From assembly GCA_032173965.1 (NCBI GenBank), contig CM063290.1:62001-126000 (forward strand): a DNA stretch of 64,000 nucleotides, given 5' to 3'. Shown here one piece after another: positions 54,501 to 64,000 of the stretch; the first letter of the stretch is position 1; each line of letters begins with the position of its first letter. Below the pieces are notes generated by a model. It worked only from the letters and a program-made list of their open reading frames with translations, did no database searches and was not told the origin of the DNA. Origin of the DNA: Sitta carolinensis (taxonomy: Eukaryota > Chordata > Aves > Passeriformes > Sittidae). Both the position numbers and the translations under genes were made by a program.

Positions 54501-57500
54501 GTAAAAGAAATCGCAATAGATGCAAACACTTCAAGTCAAAATACTCAGGTGTATAAAGGCAGTCAGACCTCGAATCTGTTTTCTGAGGTATGGCATGCTG
54601 AGTTTGTCTTTTGGGTTTCTTTTCAGTGGTGTGGTCACACGCTTACATGCAGTCCCATAGAAGATGTGCAGGAATCCATTATCCTTCACTAACTTCTCAT
54701 TAAGAAAAAGCCACTGCGTTGTGCTGCCCTTACAAAGCAAGTATGCTTAGAGACTCATCAATGATTATTTCTAGTCAACATTTCATATCCTTGAGTTTAT
54801 TCTTGTTTTAATTAGAAGTTATAAAAATTCAACAGGAGCAGATGCGAACACCAAGAATATGTAACCTCTATATACAAAGTGAGAAGGTTCAGTCTACACT
54901 TCTACTCTCTAAGAAAGTGTTTTCCAAGAACTATTCAAACAATGAATACATATGACATAATAATTAATCTAAATCCCAGTGAAATGACTACCATAGCAGC
55001 AAAATTTAAGGTAAGATTACAAGGAAAACAAATGACCTAATTTGGTCCGTATTTATTCTAGCATTAATATTTAAGCACAGATGAGGACAATGAGAAATTC
55101 TGCTTAAAAGTCAGTTCTACCATATGGCTTACCTTATTTGGCATGCTTAAATCAATTCTGCTTGGAAATTAAAAATTCTTTAATTAGAGGCATTTACCTG
55201 TCAACGATTAATTCTTGCCCTGTAAAATGGTTCACTGCAGATGGGCCATAATTCCAGATGATCTCTTCAGCAGCAATGAAGTACTGTCTTATCTTTGTAC
55301 TCTTATTATGACCTGGTGTGGGTTTCTTACAGTCTTCTACTTTAAAAAGGGCCTGCATACCACCTGGGAAAAAAAGAGGTAGAGAAACCTAGGGAGAAGG
55401 AACTGCATTTTGTTTTCTCTTTCCCTGCGTCCAACAGTTCTTCTGTTCCCTGGACAATTCCCACACCATTGATGGACATGCAAATCACAAAGTGAAAGAA
55501 GAATGCTATAAAAGAAGGTGTGCCAGCTGAGCTAGGATATAGAAACACAGCTGTGGTATCTACCGCAGGCAGACAGGTGTGGTAAAGAGCATTCTGCTTG
55601 TAAAGCTGCCACTGGCGTGGCAGAGAAGATTAGGGCACAGTGGACACGGTGCTGTCAGTGAGCATTTCAGCCAAGGTCAGATGTTACCAGACTGACCATT
55701 CTCCAGCTAAATATAATCAACTGCTTACTTGTCTGCATCCTAAGGGAAGCATTTCACAAATCTGCTTGCTGGAGATTCAAATAATATAGTGAAGAGAGCC
55801 CTTTTACAGCTATAAATCAGGCCAATCTGTAGGATTTAAATCTTGGCCAGGATGCCTCTCCTATATCAGGATGTTGCTTGATCTGATAAAACTTGGAACC
55901 TCTGTGTAGTTGAATCTGTAGGTTACATACTTACTTTTAATTCAGTTTTCAAATCTTGGAGAAGGATTTTCAGTTCTGTGTTCTTTCCCACTTCTGTGAC
56001 AGATTATTTCTCTCACTTACAGGAAAATAGATAATTCTAAAGCTTGGAATTTGTTTAAAAGTATTTCTTATGGCTATTAAAACTGAAAATACAGGATAAT
56101 ACAAGGAAGAGAAAAGAACATCTCTTCTTATTCACTGAATGCACTTTCCAGAAAACATATTTGTCAGCAGGCAAGTTAGCCTGCCTGTCCTGTGCCCCTT
56201 GTCAAACATGGAAGGAACCCCAATTTTTTTGCTGGCAAACAGAAAACTGTGGTTGGTTATCTCCAGCAAGAGGCAAACATCATGCTGGGTTTCTTTTGCT
56301 CAAAGGTGAGGCTTGCAAAAATAAAGCTGTGCTAATTGCTGCCAGCTTATGATGATGTCCATTAGAGGAAAGAATCCCTTGATTCCCATGGCTACGGGCT
56401 CAAACCCATCTAATGCACTTGTAGGCATTTCGATTACTCTGAGAGTTTTGTTACCCAGAGGACAATATTGCCTGGCATATCACCAGGGCAAGAGCCCTGT
56501 AAAAGTGACTCAGTAAGCTCTTAGCTCAAGCTAAAGAAATTCTGATCACTGAAACTTGTACTGTACCTTCAATGTGGTCGTTCACTTGGCAGCTGAGCAG
56601 CCACTCCCCAGGGCTCCTTGGGACCATGACAGCATCAATGAACGTGGCTGGGAAGAGGCTGATGGTGTCAACTCGATGATGCCTTTCTATTAAGGTCTGT
56701 CCATGAAAGTAGGCTGAATGGATATCAGCTTCATTACCCATGCCAAAAAGATGCCATTTTATCTTATCTTCCACACACATTGTGAGGTCTGGGAGGTATC
56801 CATACATGTACCCATTGATTGCTAAAATAAAAGTTGTTTATTACAGTTAACTTCACAGACCTTAGGATTCTTTCTTCAAATGCAACCAGTGTTCTATTCT
56901 TCAAAATAGAAAGAGCTTCAAAAGAAAGCTCCACACCTTTGAAAATCATTGCCAGTACAACATAGGCTTCCTCTTCGTAGCTACGATTCTGGAATACATT
57001 CCAGAGCCAGAGATATCTGTTTTGTTTACGCTGACAGTAAAAACTGTTTTTCTAAACTGCGAAATTATAGTACAGAGCTCATAACTAAGAAACAGAACAA
57101 AGTAACACAATTATGTTTAAAGTGCCTGGGAAAATTACACTGGCAAAGAGCTTCTTGGCCTCTAAGAATTTTATGTCACAACTCTAGCAGTTTGATTGTA
57201 TAATACTTGCCATCACTTTTTAATTTTTTAATTTAAAAGAATCTGTCTTAATCCTCTAAGGAAGATCCCTGATTTAAAAAAAAATAAATATCTATAATTC
57301 ATCTTTAAAAGAGACAAGACAGAAAAATATTACTTCACAATATCAGTGGCAAGGAATATTAATATAATGTTCTCTCACAGTGCATTTTATTGCTTTCCTG
57401 GAAGTCCTCATCATCTTTGTCCACTTCGGAAGGCTCAAAACAGTATGTTCTGATATTGTCCTCCAAATACCAACTGAGATTTTCATCCACCACAGAAAAC

Positions 57501-60500
57501 ATAAGGATAAATTCAGCATCAAAGACTTGATCACTGTCCCTATTCATCGTATCTGAAAAATAAAGTGGTCTATTCAAAATCTTTCATAACCAATATTATT
57601 TATTTTATCAGTTTCAGTTCTGGTCTCAGTAGTGCTGGACCCTGTTTACTTCATGTTTTCACACTTTCCTTGAGCATGATTGTATGTATAAATTACAGAC
57701 ATACTTAGGAAACAAAAATCCCTTTTGATAGATTCTATAAAATTACTGAGAAAAAATATTGTGTTATAACTTTCTTATATCAGTATTTAAAATTCCTTGC
57801 GCATTGCTAGAATAGCACGTCTCACTCATACGGATTTGTGAAAAAAGTATTGTGCAAATTATATTCACTCTTGTACACAAAACCAGACTACTTCCTGCAT
57901 TACTGAAGGCAGCTGATTGAGAAGATCAGAAGCAGTTATTTCAAAATCAGTTGTAATCTTCTCCTCCTCCAGAAAGTTATTTTATTGATATTTATCAATG
58001 ATAATTATCAATCACCTTGCAGATGTATTTATTTACTCATTTATTTATGGTTTACCTTTCCTGCAAATTATTAAAGGCCCGACAAGTCCGGAGGCAACAT
58101 CTCTTGGAGCATCTATGTGGGAGTGGTAAGCCCTGGTTATGCAGTCTGCATCTGCTTCAGCTGGACCTTGATCTTCTGTCACATCCCATGTGTAAGTGTA
58201 CTGGCCTCCAGGCTCCACAGCATCATCTTGCTTTTGCAGATCTTTGGTGGAGTCAGGATAAAAAGCACCTGAAGAATTACACAGAGCCACCATTAGCACA
58301 ACACATTCACAACAGGGTGCCAGGATAGCACATGCTGAAAGTGCTGCAGTAAAATGGACTGAACATCTGAATACAGGTTAAAACCCCACAACTCTTAAAT
58401 CAGACAAGTAGATGTTTTCTTTCTCTTTAGCAATCTTTTCATTTGCATTTGAAGTCCATGGGAGTGCTTCAATTAATGGCCCATTAAGGTTACTCCTCAA
58501 TTTATTTGGAGGGGACTTGTGAAAAAATAACAATTCAAATATTTGTAAAACATTTGCTAAATATTAATCTTGGAAACTGTTCAAAAAAATTGCTTGTGCC
58601 CTGAAGGAATATAGGTGTTGCTGGAATGATAGCAAGAAAAAAAAAATCAGAGAAGTGTATGTACTGCTACATAATATCCTATTCTGATCCCACAGAGTAT
58701 ATCTCTATCTTGATAGATACTAGTTGCAGGCAATGAAAACAAATTACTAAGCACTATCTGTTTCTCCATTTTAAGATACTCTTGTGTAATTTATATACCA
58801 TATACACAAATTAAGCATTAAGAATTTGGAACAGTACATTATTACTCTTAACAATGTCTTCCTCACAGCATCACATTTTTATATATCCTCCATACTTGAA
58901 TCTCTTATATACATTTATACCCTTATTTTGGTTGAAACACAAATACTCTTACTTCAGGTAAAATGTTGGTCTAAAATTGCCTTCTTCACAAATTCCACTT
59001 TTGGCTTTGTATTTCACTCTTGAAAAATTATCAAACTTAGCTCCTATTTTAAATTGGTCATGTCCTAATTTAAATCTCTTTTTACTTGACCAGTCTTCTC
59101 TCTGATAGAAGAGTACCACTTACACTCAGAGGGATGATTAACTTCAGATAAATTCTGGCACAGAATGGAATCAAGCTTACCTTCATTTTCTTTTGTGTAT
59201 CTTACACCATGTGGATGCAGCGTGTAGTTTCTGGAAGCAAAGTTTTTCAAGTGAATAGTAATGGAATCTCCAACTTCTCCCTTAATGATAGGACCTAAAA
59301 AACCCAGCCAGGAAGGTTTGTCAACTATGACATTATATAAATTATTGGTATACTGAGTGTAGGTAGCCTTCTTGTAAGTGCCTCCTATCCTGTGTGGTCC
59401 TCTTTTGAGAAAGACTTCAGCCTGCCTGTAAAGAAAATACACAAATGCATTTGTAGTGTGGTTTTTAATTAATATTCTCAAATAAAGACCACGCCTCTGC
59501 AGTGCTGAGCACAACCACATGCAAGCCTTGTGCTGAAATAAGTTAATACTGCCCAAAAATGCAAAGCATTTTCTATGAGGTGGAATATTGCTTGAACATA
59601 TGGGAAAGGAATTGTAGGTACCTTGGCAAGTGCAGGTCTGAAGTGTAATTAAAATGCCAGTCCAGAGCTCCACTTGGGGAGCAAAAGCTCAGTTACTATA
59701 ACCCTGAGTGCATGAGGCTTTTGAGCTGCAATGCAAATCGAATATATATGGCATGGCTTTTCTTGGACTGTTTAAACAGCTACCATTTACTGTAGAGTAT
59801 TCCTTCTTCCCCACCCCTATAAACATCAATCTGCACACAAGCACAGCCTCATAAAGTGTCCAGGAGGAGAAGGGGAATCAGAGAAGCTGAAACTGAAAAG
59901 TGCAATACAAGGGAACAGCTCCATTGCAGGCATACAATCACTGAAAACCTGAAATTAATGTGTCATGCTGCAGGTAGCATGCTACCACAGACCAGAGAAA
60001 GGCAGTGAAAGAGCACTGAACAGCGGTGGTTCATTGTATTACAACACAGGTCTGCAATTCTCAGACAAGATGCCCTGTTTCCACCCCCAGTCGGAATTAC
60101 TAGCCTGCTGAATCCCTAGCAGTGTCTTACACCTCACGAAGTCTGTGAGTGGAAAAAAAAAAAACCAAAGCTGACTGCTCCATCTCATACCTGATTGAAC
60201 GGCAGGTTATGGCTGAGGCTCTCACTAAAGAAAACAAACCACAGGAAATCTTATAATCCCTTGTCCACAGATGAAATGAGAACTGCATTTCTGAGATTTT
60301 TCCAATTTCTGATTTCTCCATCATTGTTTTTGCTTTGATATAGTCTTATTTAATTTTAAAGGCACCGAAAAAAGACAAGAAAGGAACAGTTTTTGTCCCT
60401 CAAATATTTTTCTGATGCCTTTTATATCTGGGTTTTCTTTATCAATTATTCAGACCTCCAGGGTGATTCCCTCCTCCTCACCCTACATATCTTCAGCCTA

Positions 60501-61181
60501 CTCACTGCTCTCACTCTGCACAGGACCCTCCTTGCCTTGTAACAAGCAACCCAGCTCCTCCACTGTGGGAGGAAGTACCCAGCTGTGCTTCTGCACCAGT
60601 GAAAACCATCCCTGCCAACAATTAATAACTAAAAAGGAAACCTGTGCTTGGTAGGAAAGATTTACATTTGTCAAGATTCTGCCTTTAAGAACAAAAATCG
60701 TCTTTTCAGCACTAGCACCTCAGACATTCAAGATTTAACACCATTAGACATTCAGGGTCTTATTCTAGTCTTTACTTAGTAAATATTTCATTACAACAGA
60801 TTCACACTGCTGCATATTCCAATGTTTTGAATTAGCAGAACATTGGAATGCAATTCTCAATCAAGGCAGGAAAAAAAATCAGAATTCCCTTTTATGTCTA
60901 ACAGACATTCCACTGACACAGAAAAACTCATTTCACTGCCTTCACCAGGTTTTCAGTACAGCCCTGGTGTCTAAACCAGATGAAGCTGTAAAATGAAACT
61001 CAACCAGTGACACTGCTTTACTTACTCTTCTTCAGCAAAAAGCTGTCCAGAGATGGCATTGGCTTGGCCAGGTGCATAGTTCCAGACAGTCTCTGTAATG
61101 CCAATATAGTATCTCCCTGTTCACCGCCCCAGCTTGGCAACAGCAAGAAACCAGCAAGCAGCTTAGGAGAAATAGCTTCAT
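45513..61181 (-). CDS. CP: Ceruloplasmin (18 exons recognised; apparent frameshift in exon 1)
   Basis: Ceruloplasmin is a secreted six-domain multicopper ferroxidase, made mainly in liver, that oxidises Fe(II). Minus-strand exons: 61026-61181, 59181-59425, 58056-58268, 57379-57552, 56567-56821, 55198-55363, 54357-54496, 53685-53819, 53381-53592, 52727-52877, 50946-51158, 50439-50646, 49114-49253, 48513-48641, 47827-47933, 46888-47104, 46107-46246 and 45533-45695 (or through to TAG at 45513). Splice sites are canonical. Phases join to about 1060 codons (human 1065) once one base in exon 1 is discounted. Copper ligands are present: HPHG and YHSHIDAP in domain 1; VDVHGIYF with [12 protein letters not shown] in domain 4; [10 protein letters not shown] and [15 protein letters not shown] in domain 6, giving the trinuclear and type 1 sites. 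Domain 2 has DIH, SCQVNDH and a Met in the axial position. Exon 1 encodes a good signal peptide, then a frameshift. The HPS3 neighbour supports CP over hephaestin. Confidence 0.93.
48120..48142. repeat. (TG)n microsatellite
   Basis: A short GT dinucleotide run in a CP intron. Confidence 0.95.
51783..52365 (+). mobile_element. CR1 LINE 3' fragment in CP intron 10
   Basis: A forward-orientation CR1 copy, opposite to CP. Landmarks are GGGGAAAGGCTGAGAGAGCT, AAGAGGATGGAGCCAGGCTC, CCCAGAGAGATGGTGGAGTC and the 3' GTCCAACCTCAACTTCTCTG. It contains the end of the reverse-transcriptase ORF region and the 3' UTR; reading frames are broken. Confidence 0.93.
61026..61181 (-). CDS. CP: CP exon 1, signal peptide with frameshift to mature protein
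   Basis: ATG at 61181-61179 starts [20 protein letters not shown], a typical signal peptide. The mature N-terminus [16 protein letters not shown] is encoded immediately downstream but in a frame shifted by +1. In the ATG frame translation stops within the exon region, and the mature frame has a TGA just upstream of YYIG, so no alternative in-exon ATG can rescue it. Removing one A in GAG-A-TAC near 61110 would restore AVNREYYIG. The donor GA|gtaagt and the phase into exon 2 fit the mature frame. Confidence 0.8.
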
Positions 61182-64000
61182 TTTGCATTCATGGACCTTG
61201 TGGAAAACGTGAAAGAAAAACACAGGATGGGCACATGCAATTTCCTTTTATATGTTCCTATCTCTCCTCCTCCCCACATCCTTACCTCCCCCTCCCTGCT
61301 CCTGTTTGCTTTTGTGAACACAATAAAAGCAATTGCACAATGCCTCTGTGTGTCAAGAGCAAACAAAAGATTCTGGTAACCTAATCAGTTCAGAAAATCA
61401 AAGAAATTTTTCCTATTTCTGCTAACCTACAATCACACAAATTAGTATTCAGATTGTTGTAGAGTGTAAATCTTGTCACTGAATTGAAAGCAGATTTTAA
61501 TGTGTTTACAGACCTAATCTTCATTACATTCTCCACTATCTTCATCACTCTCTACAGCTTGTATACAACTGAGAAAATAATCCTATGGTAACATGGCGCA
61601 AGAACACGATTTCTCAAGCACACTGTGAAAAGATCTAAGTGAAACTTTCCCCCTCTGTATCTGCTCTGCAGTTGACACGAGGAGCCCGAGCTGTGCCTGC
61701 TCCGCTCTGTTCATGCCACCAAACTGGCGTGGCACAAGCAGCAAAGGGAGGACTGAGATCCCTGGGACCAGTGTGCCCATCAGTGCCTGCCTGGGCTGGC
61801 TCTGCTACCCACAGCAGTTCCCTCAGAAACGTAACCTTAGCACAAAGCGTGGCACATATTGCTGGAAATGGAAAGGACCATGGATGGATGTGGGGAGGTT
61901 TGCATCCCCTTTCCAAGCACTTTTAGTATTGTGGAAATGAGGCTCAGAAATGACAAAATGACCCTGCAATCTTATCTTCCTCCTAGTCTGTTGCCAGACA
62001 GGATAAGCCACATTCTTCAATGATTAAAAACATAAGATCCAGATAATCTTACCTGTTACCAGTATCTAAATGCACTACCCAGTGCCAAAGGTGTCTTTTT
62101 TTGTTTTATTCAAGTTCTGTAGACAATTAGTATTGATCTCACTGAAAAATAAGAACAAAATTGGACCTGAAACATGGAACACTTAAAAGCCACCTAACAG
62201 AAGTTTGCAATGGCACTTTTTTTGGGTATATATCCATTACAATGTGGTTGTGTCTGAAGCTTTAGGCATACAAAGCCACCTACATACTTCTATTAAAATA
62301 TATGTGTTTTCAGTCACTTGGGAATTCTTAAAAAACGTCATTTGTGCTCTGAGCACTGACACAATTACACTCATTCTAAATTGCAATTACAATTTTGCAT
62401 TGTATGGCAACTTAAAATTATCTGAAATATGCAGGATATCCTTTGCAGCTATTTTAATACTGGTCAGAAAAATTATGATTATTTTGGATAGAAGACTAAG
62501 ATTCAAGATATGACTAAAGTATAGCAGTTTTCTTTTAACAACATAAAAATCTAAGTCTCATTCACCAGGAGTATGGTATAAGATAATTCACCAATTTTAA
62601 TCATTATTCCCATTGGGCACTGTCAGAATATTTAATTTATTCACATTCCTACACATCTGGATTGAATGGAAGACTCTACTTCTCTCTAAATAACAAAGCC
62701 AAAGTTGAGATTTTGAAATCTGCTCAAATCTGTGATGAAATTCTGGAGTTTCCCAGGCTGATGTCACATGTTTAAAATTATTTCTGTAGGGATTTTTTTT
62801 TCCTTTGCCATGGATTTGCCATAGGCAGTGCTATGGAAAGATCAGCTTTCTTAAAAATGAGAAAATGTCTACCTCCTGTTAAAACACTTAAATTCAAAGT
62901 CATTCCTTAGTAAATAAGGAACATTCATGTGTATGTAAGTTTTTGATTTATTTTTGTTCATATTTCCATTTGATTGAGGAAATGAAGAAACCACACAAGC
63001 AATACCCTCAAAATCTCCACATTTATTTAAGGGTAAAAATATAAGCTCTACTTTGCCTTACACCCCTGAATACTCTAATTTACTCTTCCTTGATTTGCAA
63101 AAGAACTGAATGTTTTTCTTAAGTCATATAAAAGTGAAAATATAACAAAAACTTCTGACATAATATTTTCCACTCCAACTTTTAATTGCATCTCCCCCAA
63201 ACCTTCGGATTATCTGTATGCCTAAGCACACTCCTCTTATTTTTTCTTAAGGAACTCAAAAAACTGACGAAAGTCCGTCAGCTTCTCAAGTCCGTATTAT
63301 GTTCAGAGGGTGTCTGAAAAGCAGGAACATCTCTCAGGATCTAAATAAAAAGACCCTATTTAATTTGTTAAATTACGAATCTGCAGTTTGGTGTCATGAA
63401 TATCCCTTTATTCTTTTAAATTATAGTACCTCATTTCTTGTATTGAGGATACTGAAATACTCTGACTGTTTTTAAAATCTCCAAAATTGCATTGAAAAGA
63501 TAAAGCCAACATTTTACTTCAAATATTTTCCTTGAAAGAAAAGAATAAACAAACCCTGGAATATTCTGACAAAAGGTCTCAAAAAGATCACACAGTGAGT
63601 CTGTACTTAACCCCCACAAACTCCATGCAGGAATTTCACAATTCCTGCATTTGAATGATGTGTGTCTACTGCCTGCTGCCCATGCTGCTGCTCTGGCTGC
63701 CTGCAAACCTCTGCAGCTAAACAAGAGCTGGTGCAGCCTCATTTGTCCTCTGCCACCCTCTATGGAATGCCCCTCTATCCATAAAGCAAACGATCAGGAA
63801 ATTGCAGTTTAGCAAGAGTCACTTTTATCTACACAAGTATTAATATACCCTAAAAAGCGAAGGTGTGGATGGGGCTCCACAGTATTTTACTATAAAACTG
63901 AGTGTCTACAGTGATTTCCAGCTGCAGTCTTTTAAATGAATGGCATTACTGTTCCAGACACAGAATCCTGATACTCTGGCAAAATGCACTGGCTGTAGGG
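61182..64000. other. Upstream flank of CP, no gene recognised
   Basis: The first few hundred bases left of the CP start on the minus strand should hold its promoter and 5' UTR; a liver-type promoter cannot be defined from sequence alone. The remainder is AT-rich with short open frames that resemble nothing known. The next gene in the vertebrate block (TM4SF family) is not seen. Confidence 0.6.

Noticed and set aside
61583..61940. Overlapping frames upstream of CP
   Set aside because: Three mutually overlapping frames with no recognisable domain; no gene is expected there from synteny.

Overview
The window is vertebrate genomic DNA, almost certainly from a bird and probably a songbird. The evidence is intron-rich genes with GT-AG splice sites, several CR1 LINE fragments, and a tRNA-Ile-derived SINE with a CR1-type tail, as described in passerines. 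Gene order matches the human 3q24 block GYG1-HLTF-HPS3-CP; in chicken this block is, from memory, on chromosome 9. All exon boundaries below were read by eye from splice consensus and remembered human proteins; no alignment program was run.

Layout: (1) 1-4.2 kb, + strand: the 3' end of GYG1 (glycogenin-1), with two constitutive coding exons, a 51-bp cassette exon and the 3' UTR. (2) 8.2-13.6 kb, - strand: decayed exons of HLTF, the Rad5-like translocase and ubiquitin ligase. They carry in-frame stops, frameshifts, lost splice sites and a replaced motif VI arginine. The first two thirds of the gene was not found, so HLTF looks like a unitary pseudogene here. (3) 18.0-22.3 kb, + strand: a complete five-exon alpha-tubulin gene (450 codons) with a CpG-island promoter; residue 40, normally the acetylated lysine, is asparagine. 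(4) 23.2-42.4 kb, + strand: a complete 17-exon HPS3 gene (about 1010 codons, BLOC-2 subunit). Its introns hold a minisatellite, CR1 fragments and an LTR. (5) 45.5-61.2 kb, - strand: CP (ceruloplasmin), 18 recognisable exons and about 1060 codons. All exons are intact except for an apparent 1-bp frameshift just after the signal peptide in exon 1. (6) 61.2-64 kb: upstream flank of CP with no recognised gene.

The genes do not form a pathway; they are neighbours by conserved synteny (glycogen priming, fork remodelling, microtubules, lysosome-related organelle biogenesis, copper/iron oxidation). I found no bacterial-type system, CRISPR array or operon. The most notable results are the HLTF pseudogene, the alpha-tubulin lacking Lys40, the CP exon 1 frameshift, and a complete type 1 copper ligand set in CP domain 2.
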